64,000 nucleotides of DNA, from contig CM019063.1 of the NCBI GenBank assembly GCA_009667805.1, positions 84,595,877-84,659,876 of the forward strand, in the 5' to 3' direction. Source of the DNA: Leptobrachium leishanense. Taxonomy: Eukaryota; Chordata; Amphibia; Anura; Megophryidae. Of this stretch, positions 11,036 through 21,754 are shown piece by piece. Within the stretch, counting starts at the first letter, position 1; every line of letters starts with the position of its first letter. Both the position numbers and the translations under genes were made by a program. A model generated the notes under the pieces. The model searched no databases and was not told the DNA's origin. It worked only from the letters and a program-made list of their open reading frames with translations.

Positions 11036-12390
11036 AGAGTTTTAACGTGTGTCATGAGGCAAACACGCTGCTTTGACATCCCAGACCGAATTATGCATGC
11101 CGTGCCTAGCAGAAAGCATGGGAGGCCAGCCAGTCTCCCTTTTTGGTGGAAGCAGGTCTTGCACTGGGGGCATTAGTATGCCTAGTAATGCAAAGAAATA
11201 CGTATTGGAGCTTTTAAAATTCAAGCGTAAAAGACAAGGTGCCTTGTCTAAGAGGGACTTTATTTCCTAGAATAAGAAGTGATCAGGAAAGGAGCGTATC
11301 ATTGTACTGACATACTGGTCTTACTGTTCCACAACATTTACTGGACAGGTTAGATCTTCACGCTCAGCTGCAGGTAACCCTGGAAGAGCTAAACATATTT
11401 ATCTTGGTGCCAGGGGCTTAAGGGTGAGTTCATTAAAAATTGACCAGAAGATCAGCATTGAATGAAGCAGGCAATGGAGTTTGGCATTGATTGGTGGAAT
11501 ATTTAACTGCACACCAGCCTGAGTGTTTCCATGGAAAGAAGCTACTTTATCACCGGTGATGTTTCAATGTCTTATGAGCATATTGTGGACAACCGTGAAA
11601 AAAGGATGTAAGAGACCTGTTCAGGCAGGACACAACATTGCAGTTGGAGGTACCTTAAGAGAACACATACTTTCTGAAACCTCTTCACAATGGAGGTTTG
11701 CAGCAGTACAATGGATAAAGTGTTGTCTCGTGTGTCACTAATTCATTTTTTGAAGAATTTATAAACACTGGGAAAGATCTATGAATGCTCCATGCATTAA
11801 GCATTTTTTATTATTTTTTTTGTACCGCATCTACTACTGACAACTGTTAATTTCTGGAGGTATTATTGCTTGTTAAACCTTGCTGTTTTCAAAGGTGATA
11901 TGTTGGTTTTTAACGAGTTATTTTACTGCTTACTCTGACTTTTTACAAAGATGCATTTGAAATGATTAGCAATTAACTTCTAATTATACCTCATTACACA
12001 CCTGACACAACTAAGTAGCATGCTGGTGAATATCACGTGTGTTAATACATCCAATTTATAGAGCTATATTCATTGCATCAGGGATATATGTATCGGGCTT
12101 GGTTATGATGCTCACAGAATTCATTTAGCTTGAGTACAAATTGTTAATGATCCCTGCTTGCATCATGGTGAGGACCGCCAGCCATTCTGAAAATCATACA
12201 AGTTGATTTCTCAACATGTGCTTCCCAGTCTCTGCCTGCAATCATTACTGTTTGTGTTCTGTTTTATATAAAATATAATTTATTGTAAAGTTTTGTTTTG
12301 CATGACACATCATGCGTGCAATCAGTAAGTACCTGAAAGTTCTGAAGATTCAGGAAACGCCTACAATAAAATGACATTAAAAAGACAAAT
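11036..12390 (+). other. probable 3' UTR of rasgrf2
   Basis: AT-rich single-copy-looking sequence follows the stop codon. The first good poly(A) signal is AATAAA at 12365-12370, about 1.3 kb after the stop, so cleavage near 12385 is inferred. An ATTAAA at about 11433 could be used instead. No open frame longer than about 70 codons is convincing here. Confidence 0.55.
12365..12370 (+). promoter_or_regulatory. candidate poly(A) signal of rasgrf2
   Basis: Canonical AATAAA hexamer in the right orientation, 1.33 kb downstream of the stop codon and just before the repeat-rich intergenic region. It is the most plausible signal by position; usage is inferred. Confidence 0.5.
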
Positions 12391-12561
12391 TATAACATAT
12401 ATGATGTCGCATTATTTCATGATTATTTCACAACAAGGGTCTCATGGTGAATCTAAAACTCAGGTTCTAGACTGAGAAAATAATGGAGAAAGCTTACGGA
12501 ATTACGATTGAACTACTGTATACTTGTTCGAACCCTCTTAAAATGTGAATTGTGTGTATAT

Positions 12562-12753
12562 ACAGTATTATTATTGTCATCATTTATATAGCGCCAACAG
12601 TTTCCGCAGCGCTTTACAATAACCAAAGGGAACGAGATAAACGGACATATGATGGAAACAAGAGGTGTAGAGGGCCCTGCTCATAGGAGCTTACAATCTA
12701 GGGGGATTGGGGTTGAGGAAGAAGAGGGGAATTTTACTAGATGGCAGGATCAT
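12562..12753 (-). mobile_element. L2 LINE 3' end, left part (split by hAT)
   Basis: On the minus strand this is the L2 3' end: AGCGCTGCGGAAACTGTTGG followed by a TATATAAATGATGAC-type tail. The same L2 resumes at 20200-20252 after the hAT insertion. The copy at 33556-34340 shows the uninterrupted order. Confidence 0.85.
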
Positions 12754-13320
12754 TAGGGATGAGCCGAACACTCCCCGAGTTCGGTTCGAGCCCGAACCCG
12801 AACTTCTCATTTGTTCGGGACCAAACCCGAACCCCCCATGCAAGTCAATGGGGCTGAAAATTCGTTTTTTTAGAGTGCCCTCCAAGAGGGCATATATGCT
12901 ACATATTTGTCATAAAAGGTGTATGGGGGTCTGGGTAGTGCCCTGGGGGACAGGAAACAAGGACAAAAAGTTTTAAAAAAAAGTTTTTAAAGGGGCAGTG
13001 AGTTTTCCATGAAATAAGGGTTAAAAATAAAAACTAAAAATTCCTTCAAATATCTTGCCTAGGAGGTCCCCATAACCTGCCTGTGAAGTGGCGGATTTCT
13101 AGGATGTATAGAAACACTTAAAAACAAATAAATGACGTTTCATATGACTGTAAATGCTTTTCCTTTAATCTATCCATAAACAACTGCTTCGGGCGGCAGC
13201 CTGTATGAAAAGACATTTTAGGACGCGCAGAAAAAGTTTAGTGTTTTCTTGGGCTAAATTATTGTGAAACTTATGCAGGCTTTGGATGAAAGTAACAATA
13301 GGTGCTTTAAAATTGGGCTT

Positions 13321-15000
13321 TTAGCGTCGGCAACAGTGCCGTCACACCGTAACCCCTCTGAGGATATGAATCTGATACAGGCGTCAATGACAGTGCACCC
13401 AGTTATTGTGCCTTTAGTGCCAGGCATGCAAGTACTATCATACAGTAACCCCTCTGTGGTACTGTGGAAGAGTGCAGGGGTGGACCATGCGGTCCTATAT
13501 TGAAAAGTGCTTTTTTTTATCTGTTAATGGGCGTCAGTGCACCCAGATATTGTGCCTTTAATGCCAGGCCATCAAGTGTCATCATACAGTAACCCTTCTG
13601 TAGTATTGTGGAAGAGTGCAGGGGTGGACCATGTGGTCCTATATTGAAAAGTGTTTTTTTTATCTGTTAATGGGCATCAGTGCACCCAGATATTGTGCCT
13701 TTAATGCCAGGCCATCAAGTATCATCATACAGTAACCCCTCTGTGGTATTGTGGAAGAGTGCAGGGGTGGACCATGTGGTCCTTTATTGAAAAGTTTTTG
13801 ATCTGGTAATGGGCGTCAGTCAGTGCACCCAGATATTGTGCCTTTGATGCCAGGCCAGCAAGTATCATCATACAGTAACCCCTCTGTGGTATTGTGGAAG
13901 AGTGCAGGGGTGGACCATGTGGTCCTTTATTGAAAAGTTTTTATCTGTTAATGGGCGTCAGTGCACCCAGATATTGTGCCTTTAATGCCAGGCCATCAAG
14001 TATCATCATACAGTAACCCCTCTGTAGTATTGTGGAAGAGTGCAGGGGTGGACCATGTGGTCCTATATTGAAAAGTTTTTATCTGTTAATGGGCGTCAGT
14101 GCACCCAGATATTGTGCCTTTGATGCCAGGCCAGCAAGTATCATCATACAGTAACCCCTCTGTGGTATTGTGATGGAGTGCAGGGGTGGACCATGTGGTC
14201 CTATATTGAAAAGTTTTTATCTGTTAATGGGCGTCAGTGCACCCAGATATTGTGCCTTTAATGCCAGGCCATCAAGTATCATCATACAGTAACCCCTCTG
14301 TAGTATTGTGGAAGAGTGCAGGGGTGGACCATGTGGTCCTATATTGAAAAGTGTTTTTTTTTATCTGTTAATGGGCGTCAGTGCACCCAGATATTGTGCC
14401 TTTGGTGCCAGGCCAGCAAGTATCATCATACAGTAACCCCTCTGTAGTATTGTGGAAGAGTGCAGGGGTGGACCATGTGGTCCTATATTGAAAAGTTTTT
14501 TATCTGTTAATGGGCGTCAGTGCACCCAGATATTGTGCCTTTGGTGCCAGGCCATCAAGTATCATCATACAGTAACCCCTCTGTGGTATTGTGGAAGAGT
14601 GCAGGGGTGGACCATGTGGTCCTATATTGAAAAGATATGCATCTGGTTAAGGCGTCAGTGCATCCAGATATTGTGCCTTTGGTGCCAGGCCAGCAAGTAT
14701 CATCATACAGTAACCCCTCTGTAGTATTGTGGAAGAGTGCAGGGGTGGACCATGTGGTCCTATATTGAAAAGTTTTTTATCTGTTAATGGGCGTCAGTGC
14801 ACCCAGATATTGTGCCTTTGGTGCCAGGCCATCAAGTATCATCATACAGTAACCCCTCTGTGGTATTGTGGAAGAGTGCAGGGGTGGACCATGTGGTCCT
14901 ATATTGAAAAGTTTTTTTAATGGGCATCAGTGCAGCCAGATATTGTGCCTTTCATGGCAGCAAGTGCCTTCACACCGTAACCCTTTTGTGGTATTGTGGA
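13321..15000. repeat. 11-copy tandem array, 138-144 bp unit, in hAT1 3' region
   Basis: The word GGTGGACCATG recurs at about 13480, 13624, 13767, 13910, 14048, 14186, 14324, 14468, 14607, 14745 and 14884. Units contain GGGCGTCAGTGCACCCAGAT and GTAACCCCTCTG. The unit is homologous to a three-copy 133-bp array in the second hAT (48330-48640). The open frames here are repeat by-products. Confidence 0.95.
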
Positions 15001-15049
15001 AGAGTTCAGTGCTGGAGGTTTTGTGAATGCAGAAGAGGACATCCCCTAT

Positions 15050-18000
15050 CTATTCCATTACTTCAGCATCAGGGGATTGATAGCTGCTGATCCAGGACTG
15101 ATTCATTTTTATAAATGTCAGCCGGTCTACAGAGTCGGTGGACAGACGCACTCTTTTGTCTGTGACAAAACCTCCAGCGGCACTGAACGTCCTTTCGGAA
15201 AGCACGCTAGATGAAGGGCTACCTAGTAGCTGCATAGCATATTGGCTAAGTTCTGGCCAGTGATCCAATCTCAACACCCAGTAAGCCAGTGGATCATCTG
15301 CTGGAAAGGTATCCAGGTCTGTCCTTGTCCCTAGGTAGTCCTGCACCATATGGTGAAGATGCTTGCAATGGGTGCCTACATTTGACGTCCCTGGGCGTCG
15401 AGGACTAAAAAAAATTAAAGATGCATCAGTCAAGCGGCCCTGGCCTTCATTGCTATTCCTCTGATCACCTGCAGCCTCAGAAGCACGTGTGTCAGCACTT
15501 GGTAATCTAACAGTGCCTGGAAAGGTGTTACACAAGTTTCGCTTTAGAGCGTACTCAAGTTTTGTCATCCTGTGCTCCCTCTGTGCGGGCAGGATGAGCT
15601 CTGCAACTTTCCCCTTGTATCGTGGATCAAGAAGGGTTGCCAACCAGTAATGATCCCTCTCCTTGATAGCACGAATCCTGGGGTCCTTTAGCAGGCTTTG
15701 CATCATTAGGGAGCCCATGCAGCGTAGGTTGGAGGTGGCATTAGCTGCCGAGTCTTCCTGGTCAATGAGGATGACCGCATCGTGCACTTCCTCCTCCCAG
15801 CCACGCACAAGCCCTTCTGTTTCTGGGCACACAAAACCCTGCCTTGAGGAATCCCCACCTTCAATGCCACCACTACTTAAATAGTCCTCCTCCTCCTCAT
15901 CCTCTTCCTGTCTGATCTGAGTAGGACCCGATGGAATGCTGTCTGCGGAAAGACTGGGGCCTTGAGAGCTAGGGAAGGCCTCCTCTTCCTCCCGCTGCTC
16001 TGCCTCTAGAGCCACATCTATAATTCCCCGCAGGGTGTGCTCCAGCAGGAACACTAAAGGAATTGTGTCACTGATGCATGCACTGTCCCTGCTCACCATC
16101 CTCGTTGCCTCCTCAAATGGTGACAGTACAGTGCATGCATCCTTGATCATCAGCCACTGCAGGGGGAAAAAAAAACAAGTTGACCTGAACCTGTCCTTGT
16201 GCCATACTCACACAGGTACTCGTTGATGGCCCTCTGCTGCTTGTGCAGACGCTGCAGCATTGCTAATGTCGAATTCCACCTGGTGGGCATGTCACAGATC
16301 AGACGGTTTGTGGGAAGGTGGAATTCTCTTTGAATTTCTGCCATGCGAACGCTTGCTGGGAATGACCGTCTGAAGTGGCTGCAGACTTTTCTGGCCTGGA
16401 TGAGAAGCTCTGGCAGCCCTGGGTACTTGGTTAGGAAACGCTGTACCACCAGATTTAGGACGTGTGCTAGGCATGGTACATGCGTCAATTTACCCTTGCG
16501 TAGGGCGGAGAGAAGACTGCTGCCATTATCGCAGACGATCATTCCCAGCTCAAGCTGGCGTGGTGTTAACCATCTCTGCACCTGCCCCTGCAGAGCTGAC
16601 AAAATTTTTGACCCGGTGTGGCTTCTGTCCCCTAAACAAACCAGTTCAAGCACAGTATGGCATCTTTTTGCTTGAGCCATTGCGTAGACCCTGTCAGGCG
16701 TCGGTTTAACTGCCACTACGCCAGAGACAGAGAAGGAGGAGGAGGAGGAAGAGGTGGTGGTGGTGGAGCAGACAGACCTCATACAGGTCCTCTTTCCGTG
16801 TTTTTGTTTTTAATCCCAAATGGGAAGTGTTTGGTGCGTGTATAAATAAAACCCACCATATCTTTGCCTCTCCTTGGCTGAAAAGCAGCAGGAGGGGCTT
16901 GGAGCTGCTCAGTAGAGCGTCCTTTTGGTTACATTTGTTAGGTACTCACTCTGTAAAGAGGTGCCGTGAAGTGGCGAGTGAGCTTACGTTGCAATAGCCA
17001 TTGAAACAAAAAAAACCTCAGTTTTGTTGTACATGGAACACATAGAAACGAGCGCAGATGACACCTTTTTTCCTTGTTATGTTTTATACATTAACTGGGC
17101 TGTTACTCCTGGCAGTTGCTGCCGCTCCGGTGAGTATGGGCGCGACGCCTTTTTTTCTAGACCTCATACAAGCAGCTTTCTGGAGGCATGGTGGATGAAC
17201 AAGCTCCAGCACAGAGCCCCATCTTGGATCCCTCCCAACTGCAATCAGAGTTACCCAGTGTGCCATGAAGGAAATGTAACGACCCTGTCCATGCTTGCTG
17301 GACCACGTGTCTAAAGTGACGTGCACCTTGCTGCTGACTGCCTTTCCCAATGACTGGATAACATTGTCTTCCACGTGCTGGTATAGTGCTGGAATGGCCT
17401 TGCATGAAAAGTAATGGCGTTTTGGAACCTGCCACTGTGGTACAGCGCATTCAGCAAGTTCACAGAAGGGAGCAGAGTCCACCAGCTGGAAAGGCAGCCG
17501 CTGCAATTCGAGTAATTTTGCTAAGCTGGCATTTAGACGCTGTGCTTGGGGATGGTTGGGACTATATTATTTCTTTCGCTGCAGCAGCTGCGGCAACGTA
17601 ATCTGACTGCGTAAATCTTCAGCTACTGGGATGATGTCACATTGTGAGGAAGGACCTGCTGGTACATCCATTACTGTAGCATCATCCCTGTCAGTGGAGG
17701 TTGTAGGCAATTGCATGGCAGGACATACAGCGTGGGTAGAGACAGATGAGGAGGAGGAGGACCTACGCAAAGTTTTGCCCCAACGGGATGTGTGGCACTT
17801 GTTCATATGTCGCCTCAAGCACGTGGTACCCAAGTGTCTGGTGTTTATCCCACGCTTCAGCCTCCTCTGACATAGATTACAAATAGCAACGGTGGGGTCT
17901 ACTGCACAGTTCTTAAAGAACTCCCAGACAGCAGAGTTCCTGCATGTGTTCTTTGAGACAACAGCGCTCTGCACCGGAGCAGATCTGACATGTGATGCCT

Positions 18001-18703
18001 TGGACTGGCTAGTGCTACGGTTGGTCACAGAGGATGTTGTGCCTCGTGTTTGCTGTGCCTCCTCCTCCTCCCCCTCCTCCTCACTTGATTCCTCAGTTCG
18101 ATCTGGCACCCAGGTGGAGTCAGTGACCTCATCATCATCAATGTCATCTTCACCCCCTACCTCCTCGTCACTGGAGCCAACTTGGCAGTATGCTGTAGCT
18201 GCTGGGGCAACATGAGTGCCAGTTATTTGTGTGTCATCACTGGCACCCCCTTCCTCTAGGTTGATTATACTCCCTTGCTCAACCTCAGAGATTGAATCAG
18301 AGCACTGTACTTGCTGCACATCCTCAAGCAGCATGTCACTCTCATTGTAGTCAAACAATTCAACTGACTCCTCCGTGTGTGATAGCGAGGCTACGGCAGG
18401 AGTAGCTGTGGACATGGAGGCTGCATTAGATGCTTTGGCAGCTGAGGTGGACTGTAAAGCACTAGAAGCCTGGCTGGCAGAGGACTCGAAGGATGAGGAT
18501 GGCCTGGTTAGCCAATCCACCAAGTCCTCTGTATGTTGCTGCTGCTTAAGACGGCCAGCACCAGTTAGAAAGGACAAGCGTGCCCCTGCAGAGGGTGCAC
18601 CACGTCCACCACAACCAGAGACACAGCCTCCAGACACAGGGGCTGCTTGCCCTCTTATCTGTGGCTGGGAGCGTCTGCCTGTCCTTTTTGTTGTTTCAGA
18701 CAT
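15050..18703 (-). pseudogene. hAT transposase with BED zinc finger (hAT1)
   Basis: Minus-strand frame begins MSETTKRTGRRSQ at 18703. An acidic, Ser-rich N-terminal half leads to a BED finger (AVWEFFKNCAV, CNLC pair, H...C end) near 17920-17790. Then come the RNase-H-like parts LDTWSSKHGQ and VCDNGSSLLSALR, the CDMPTRWNSTLAML motif, LLDPRYKGK, and the C-terminal dimerisation block YWVLRLDHWPELSQYAMQLL with SSSVLSERTFSAAGGF. Breaks: a TAA near 17567 where the other copy has a Lys AAA, the inserted segment at 16786-17158, and a frame change at a T9C5 run near 16165. Otherwise well preserved, so a fairly young copy. Confidence 0.93.
16786..17158. mobile_element. 373-bp retroposed segment inside hAT1 transposase
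   Basis: It is flanked by the 12-bp duplication AGACCTCATACA (16774-16785 and 17159-17170), and the intact target is seen in the second hAT copy near 46550. It starts near TCCTCTTTCCGTG and ends GCGCGACGCC followed by T7. Variable-length long TSDs point to retroposition rather than hAT cut-and-paste. The same sequence occurs in several orientations at 50492-51315. Confidence 0.85.
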
Positions 18704-18835
18704 GGTGAGTGATATATAGATTAATATATACAGAACTCTGATTCAACTCTGGTATAAAGATTTAAATAACTGGTATAACTCAGTGAGACACACTGATAGC
18801 TGGCAGCCAGTGACAAGAGACAGATCACCCTAATT

Positions 18836-19790
18836 CACAAATGTTTTAAATAAATTAGTGAGCCCCAAAATACAGCGTGGTACTGTATGTATGACGAGAC
18901 ACAGATCACCTTAATTCCCAAGTGTTTTAAAGAAATTAGTGAGCCCCAAAAAAAATTGCTGGCTGTGTGACGAGACACAGAAGATCACCTTAATTCCCAA
19001 GTGTTTTAAAGGAATTAGTGAGCCCCAAAATACAGCGTGGTACTGTTTGTATGACGAGACACAGATCACCTTAATTCGCAAGTGTTTTAAAGAAATTAGT
19101 GAGCCCCAAAATACAGCGTGGTACTGTTTGTATGACGAGACACAGATCACCTTAATTCGCAAGTGTTTTAAAGAAATTAGTGAGCCCCAAAAATAATTGC
19201 TGGCTGTGTGACGAGACCCAGAAGATCACCTCAATTCACAAATGTTTTAAAGAAAGTTGTAAACCCCCAAAAAAATTGCTGGCACAGTGACAAGACACAC
19301 ATCACCTAAATTCCCTGATATTTGGTAAAAATGACACCCAAAAAGACTGGCTGGCACAGTGGTGACAAGACCCAGAAGATCACCTTAATTCACAAATGTT
19401 TTAAATAAAGTTGTAAACCCCAAAAAACTTGCTGGCACAGTGACAAGACACACATCACCTAAATTCCCTGATATTTGGTATAAATGAGACCCAAAAAGAC
19501 TTGCTGGCACAGTGTGACAAGACCCAGAAAATCACCTCAATTCACAAATATTTTAAATAAAGTTGTAAACCCCCAAAAAACTTGCTGGCACAGTAACAAG
19601 ACACACATCACCTAAATTCCCTGATATTTGGTATAAATGAGACCCAAAAAGACTTGCTGGCACAGTGACAAGACCCAGAAAATCACCTCAATGCACAAAT
19701 GTTTTAAATAAAGTTGTAAACTCCCAAAAAACTTGCTGGCACAGTGACAAGACACACATCACCTAAATTCACTGATATTTGGTCGAAACG
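18836..19790. repeat. tandem array in hAT1 5' region
   Basis: Degenerate repeats of about 80-120 bp with recurring words GACGAGACACAGATCACC, AAGTGTTTTAAAG and TTGCTGGCACAGTGACAAGA. It lies between the terminal repeat and the transposase start, so it would be 5' leader or promoter-proximal sequence. The second hAT has a different array in the same place. Confidence 0.9.
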
Positions 19791-20199
19791 AGACCCCCCA
19801 GACCCCCCCAGTAGCGTGGCAGACCGGCAGTAACAACACACACAACTATCTTCTTTGAAATCTCCTCTGAAATGCGTGCACAAGTGCTGCGTTGAAACCT
19901 TATACAGTGTGCTGCGGGACTTAGCTCTGTGAGCCCATGATTGGGCAAAATTTGCCCAATCAGGACTCTGAGCGGTGATTGGCATAGTGTTTAACCAGTC
20001 TTGCACCAGACCTGTGGTCAGGTGCAAGGCTGTAGCCAATTACGAGCTTCAGGCAGTGGGAAAATGCATTGTGGTCCATTGTGGTCGAACATGCGGCGAA
20101 CACCCGGAAATGTTCGGGGTTCGCGATCTGCTCGAACAGGCTAAGTTCGGGTCGAACCCCGAACCGTCCGAACCCGAACAGCTCATCCCTAAGGATCAT

Positions 20200-20252
20200 T
20201 AGTGCCAGTGGTTTGGGAATGGTGGGGCCATAGAAGCAGCTTCAATCCTTTC
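20200..20252 (-). mobile_element. L2 LINE, right part of the copy split by hAT1
   Basis: TAGTGCCAGTGGTTTGGGAA and GGGGCCATAGAAG continue the L2 of 12562-12753 in the order found at 34100-34150. Truncated where the Tc1 derivative begins. Confidence 0.75.
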
Positions 20253-21149
20253 AATCACATACGTGAGTACACCCCTCACAATTTTGTAAATATTTTATAT
20301 CTTTTCTTGTGACAACACTGAAGAAATGACACTTTGCTACAATGTAAAGTAGTGATTTTACAGCTTGTGTAATAGTGTAAATTGTTTGTCCCCTCAAAAT
20401 AGCAACACACAGCCATTAATGTCTAAACCGCTGGCAACAAAAGGAAGTACACCCCTAAGTGAAAATGTCCAAATTGGGCCTAATTAGCCATTTTCCCTCC
20501 CCGGTGTCATGTGACTGTTTAGTGTTACAAGGTCTCAGGTGTGAATGGGGAACAGGTGTGTTAAATTTGGTGTTATTGCTCTCACTCTCATACTGGTCAC
20601 TGAAAGTTCAACATGGCACCTCATGGCAAAGAACTCTCTGAGGATCTGAAAAAAATAATTGTTGCTCTACATAAAGATGGCCTAGGCTATAAGAAGATTG
20701 CCAAAACCCTGACACTGAGCTGCAGCACGGTGGCCAAGACATACAGTGGTTTAACAGGACAGGTTCCACTCAGAACAGGCCTCACCATGGTCAACCAATG
20801 AAGTTGAGTGCACGTGCTCAGTGACATATCCAGAGGTTGGCTTTGGTAAATAGACGTATGAGTGCTGTCAGCTTTGCTGCAGAGGTTGAACGAGTGGGGG
20901 GGTCAGCCTGTCAGTGCTCAGACCATTTTCACTTAGGGGTGCACTCACTTTTGTTGCCAGCGGTTTAGACATTAATGGCTGTGTTGAATTATTTTGAGGG
21001 GACAGTAAATTTACACCGTTATACAAGCTGCACACTCACTACTTTACATTGTAGCAAACTGTAATTTCTTCAGTGTTGTCACATGAAAAGATATAATAAA
21101 ATATTTACAAAAATGAGAGGGGTGCACTCACTTCTGTGAGATATTGTAT
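20253..21149 (+). mobile_element. internally deleted Tc1-like transposon
   Basis: Long terminal inverted repeats of about 200 bp (20260-20460 against 20930-21149) share CTACAATGTAAAGTAGTGA, ATTAATGTCTAAACCGCTGG and CACCCCTAAGTGAAAATG. Only the transposase start (20613-20801) is left between them. Sequence after CAGCTTTGCTGCAGAGGTTG also belongs to the coding region, so the deletion removed the catalytic part. Confidence 0.9.
20613..20801 (+). pseudogene. Tc1 transposase N-terminal helix-turn-helix remnant
   Basis: A 62-codon frame starts MAPHGKELSEDLKKIIVALH and continues GLGYKKIAKTLTLS, the paired-like DNA-binding domain that recognises Tc1 inverted repeats. It stops before any catalytic Asp. 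It lies in place between the two terminal repeats. Confidence 0.9.
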
Positions 21150-21754
21150 AGAACAGTTTTTAAGCTAAAAACGCCACTCATTTAAACCCAATTTGCACAC
21201 CTTCAGTACAGAATAGATTTCACGAATTCCCAACGGGTAATTAAAAGAAAATTAAAAATAATAATGCTCTGTTATTGGACTATATTGGTGTTGCTCAGCG
21301 CTCACTAGATCGTCTTTTATTGTGTCTCCATGTGTCAACTTCACCAAATCCTGGTAGTCTATTCTCAGGGTATATTTCTTGAAGTTTTGCGTTGCGTTTA
21401 AACCAATCCTGTATCCTGCCCAAGAATAAATCATAAACTCATAGGTTTTTCTTTCTGTGACTTGTGAGACATGTGAAGATGGTCGCAACTTACAATTGCA
21501 AAAGTAAAATGAGTACAAAGCTTGCGGCCATGACACGCTAGAGACGTTACTTGCATCACGCAGAGTGCCACTGCAGGTATCGGTGAGCTTTGCACTTGGT
21601 GAGATGCCAAGATTGCACCTACCCCAGAACACAACATTAAAATTGAGATGGTAAGGGAAACTCTGTAGGCGAATATTTTCCTGCTTACCGTCTCCATTTT
21701 AGCATTAAGTATGGAATTGGGTCCAAGATGTAAAAATCTAGGGCCTTATTCCAA
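21150..21754. other. intergenic, nothing recognised
   Basis: Open frames on the minus strand have no recognisable domain. No repeat ends were identified. Confidence 0.4.

Larger units (their letters stand above)
12754..20191 (-). mobile_element. autonomous-type hAT transposon, 7.4 kb (hAT1)
   Basis: Terminal repeats TAGGGATGAGC and its inverse GCTCATCCCTA bound 7438 bp, with a perfect 8-bp TSD AGGATCAT at 12746-12753 and 20192-20199. Subterminal sequences are dense in GTTCGG/CCGAAC words, probable transposase-binding repeats. In minus-strand order it holds a promoter region, a tandem array (18836-19790), a BED-finger hAT transposase (18703-15050), and an 11-copy array (13321-15000). A 373-bp retroposed segment is inserted at 16786-17158. 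The target is an L2 LINE. Confidence 0.95.

Noticed and set aside
14452..14920. Frames with repeated GPCGPILKS and QCTQILCLWCQ text
   Set aside because: They arise from the 138-144 bp tandem array of hAT1 and lie antisense to the transposase side.
15663..15884. Plus-strand frames opposite the hAT1 transposase
   Set aside because: Shadows of the minus-strand transposase; no independent support.
21252..21697. Minus-strand frames of 126 and 88 codons
   Set aside because: No recognisable domain, no splice or promoter context, overlapping in different frames.
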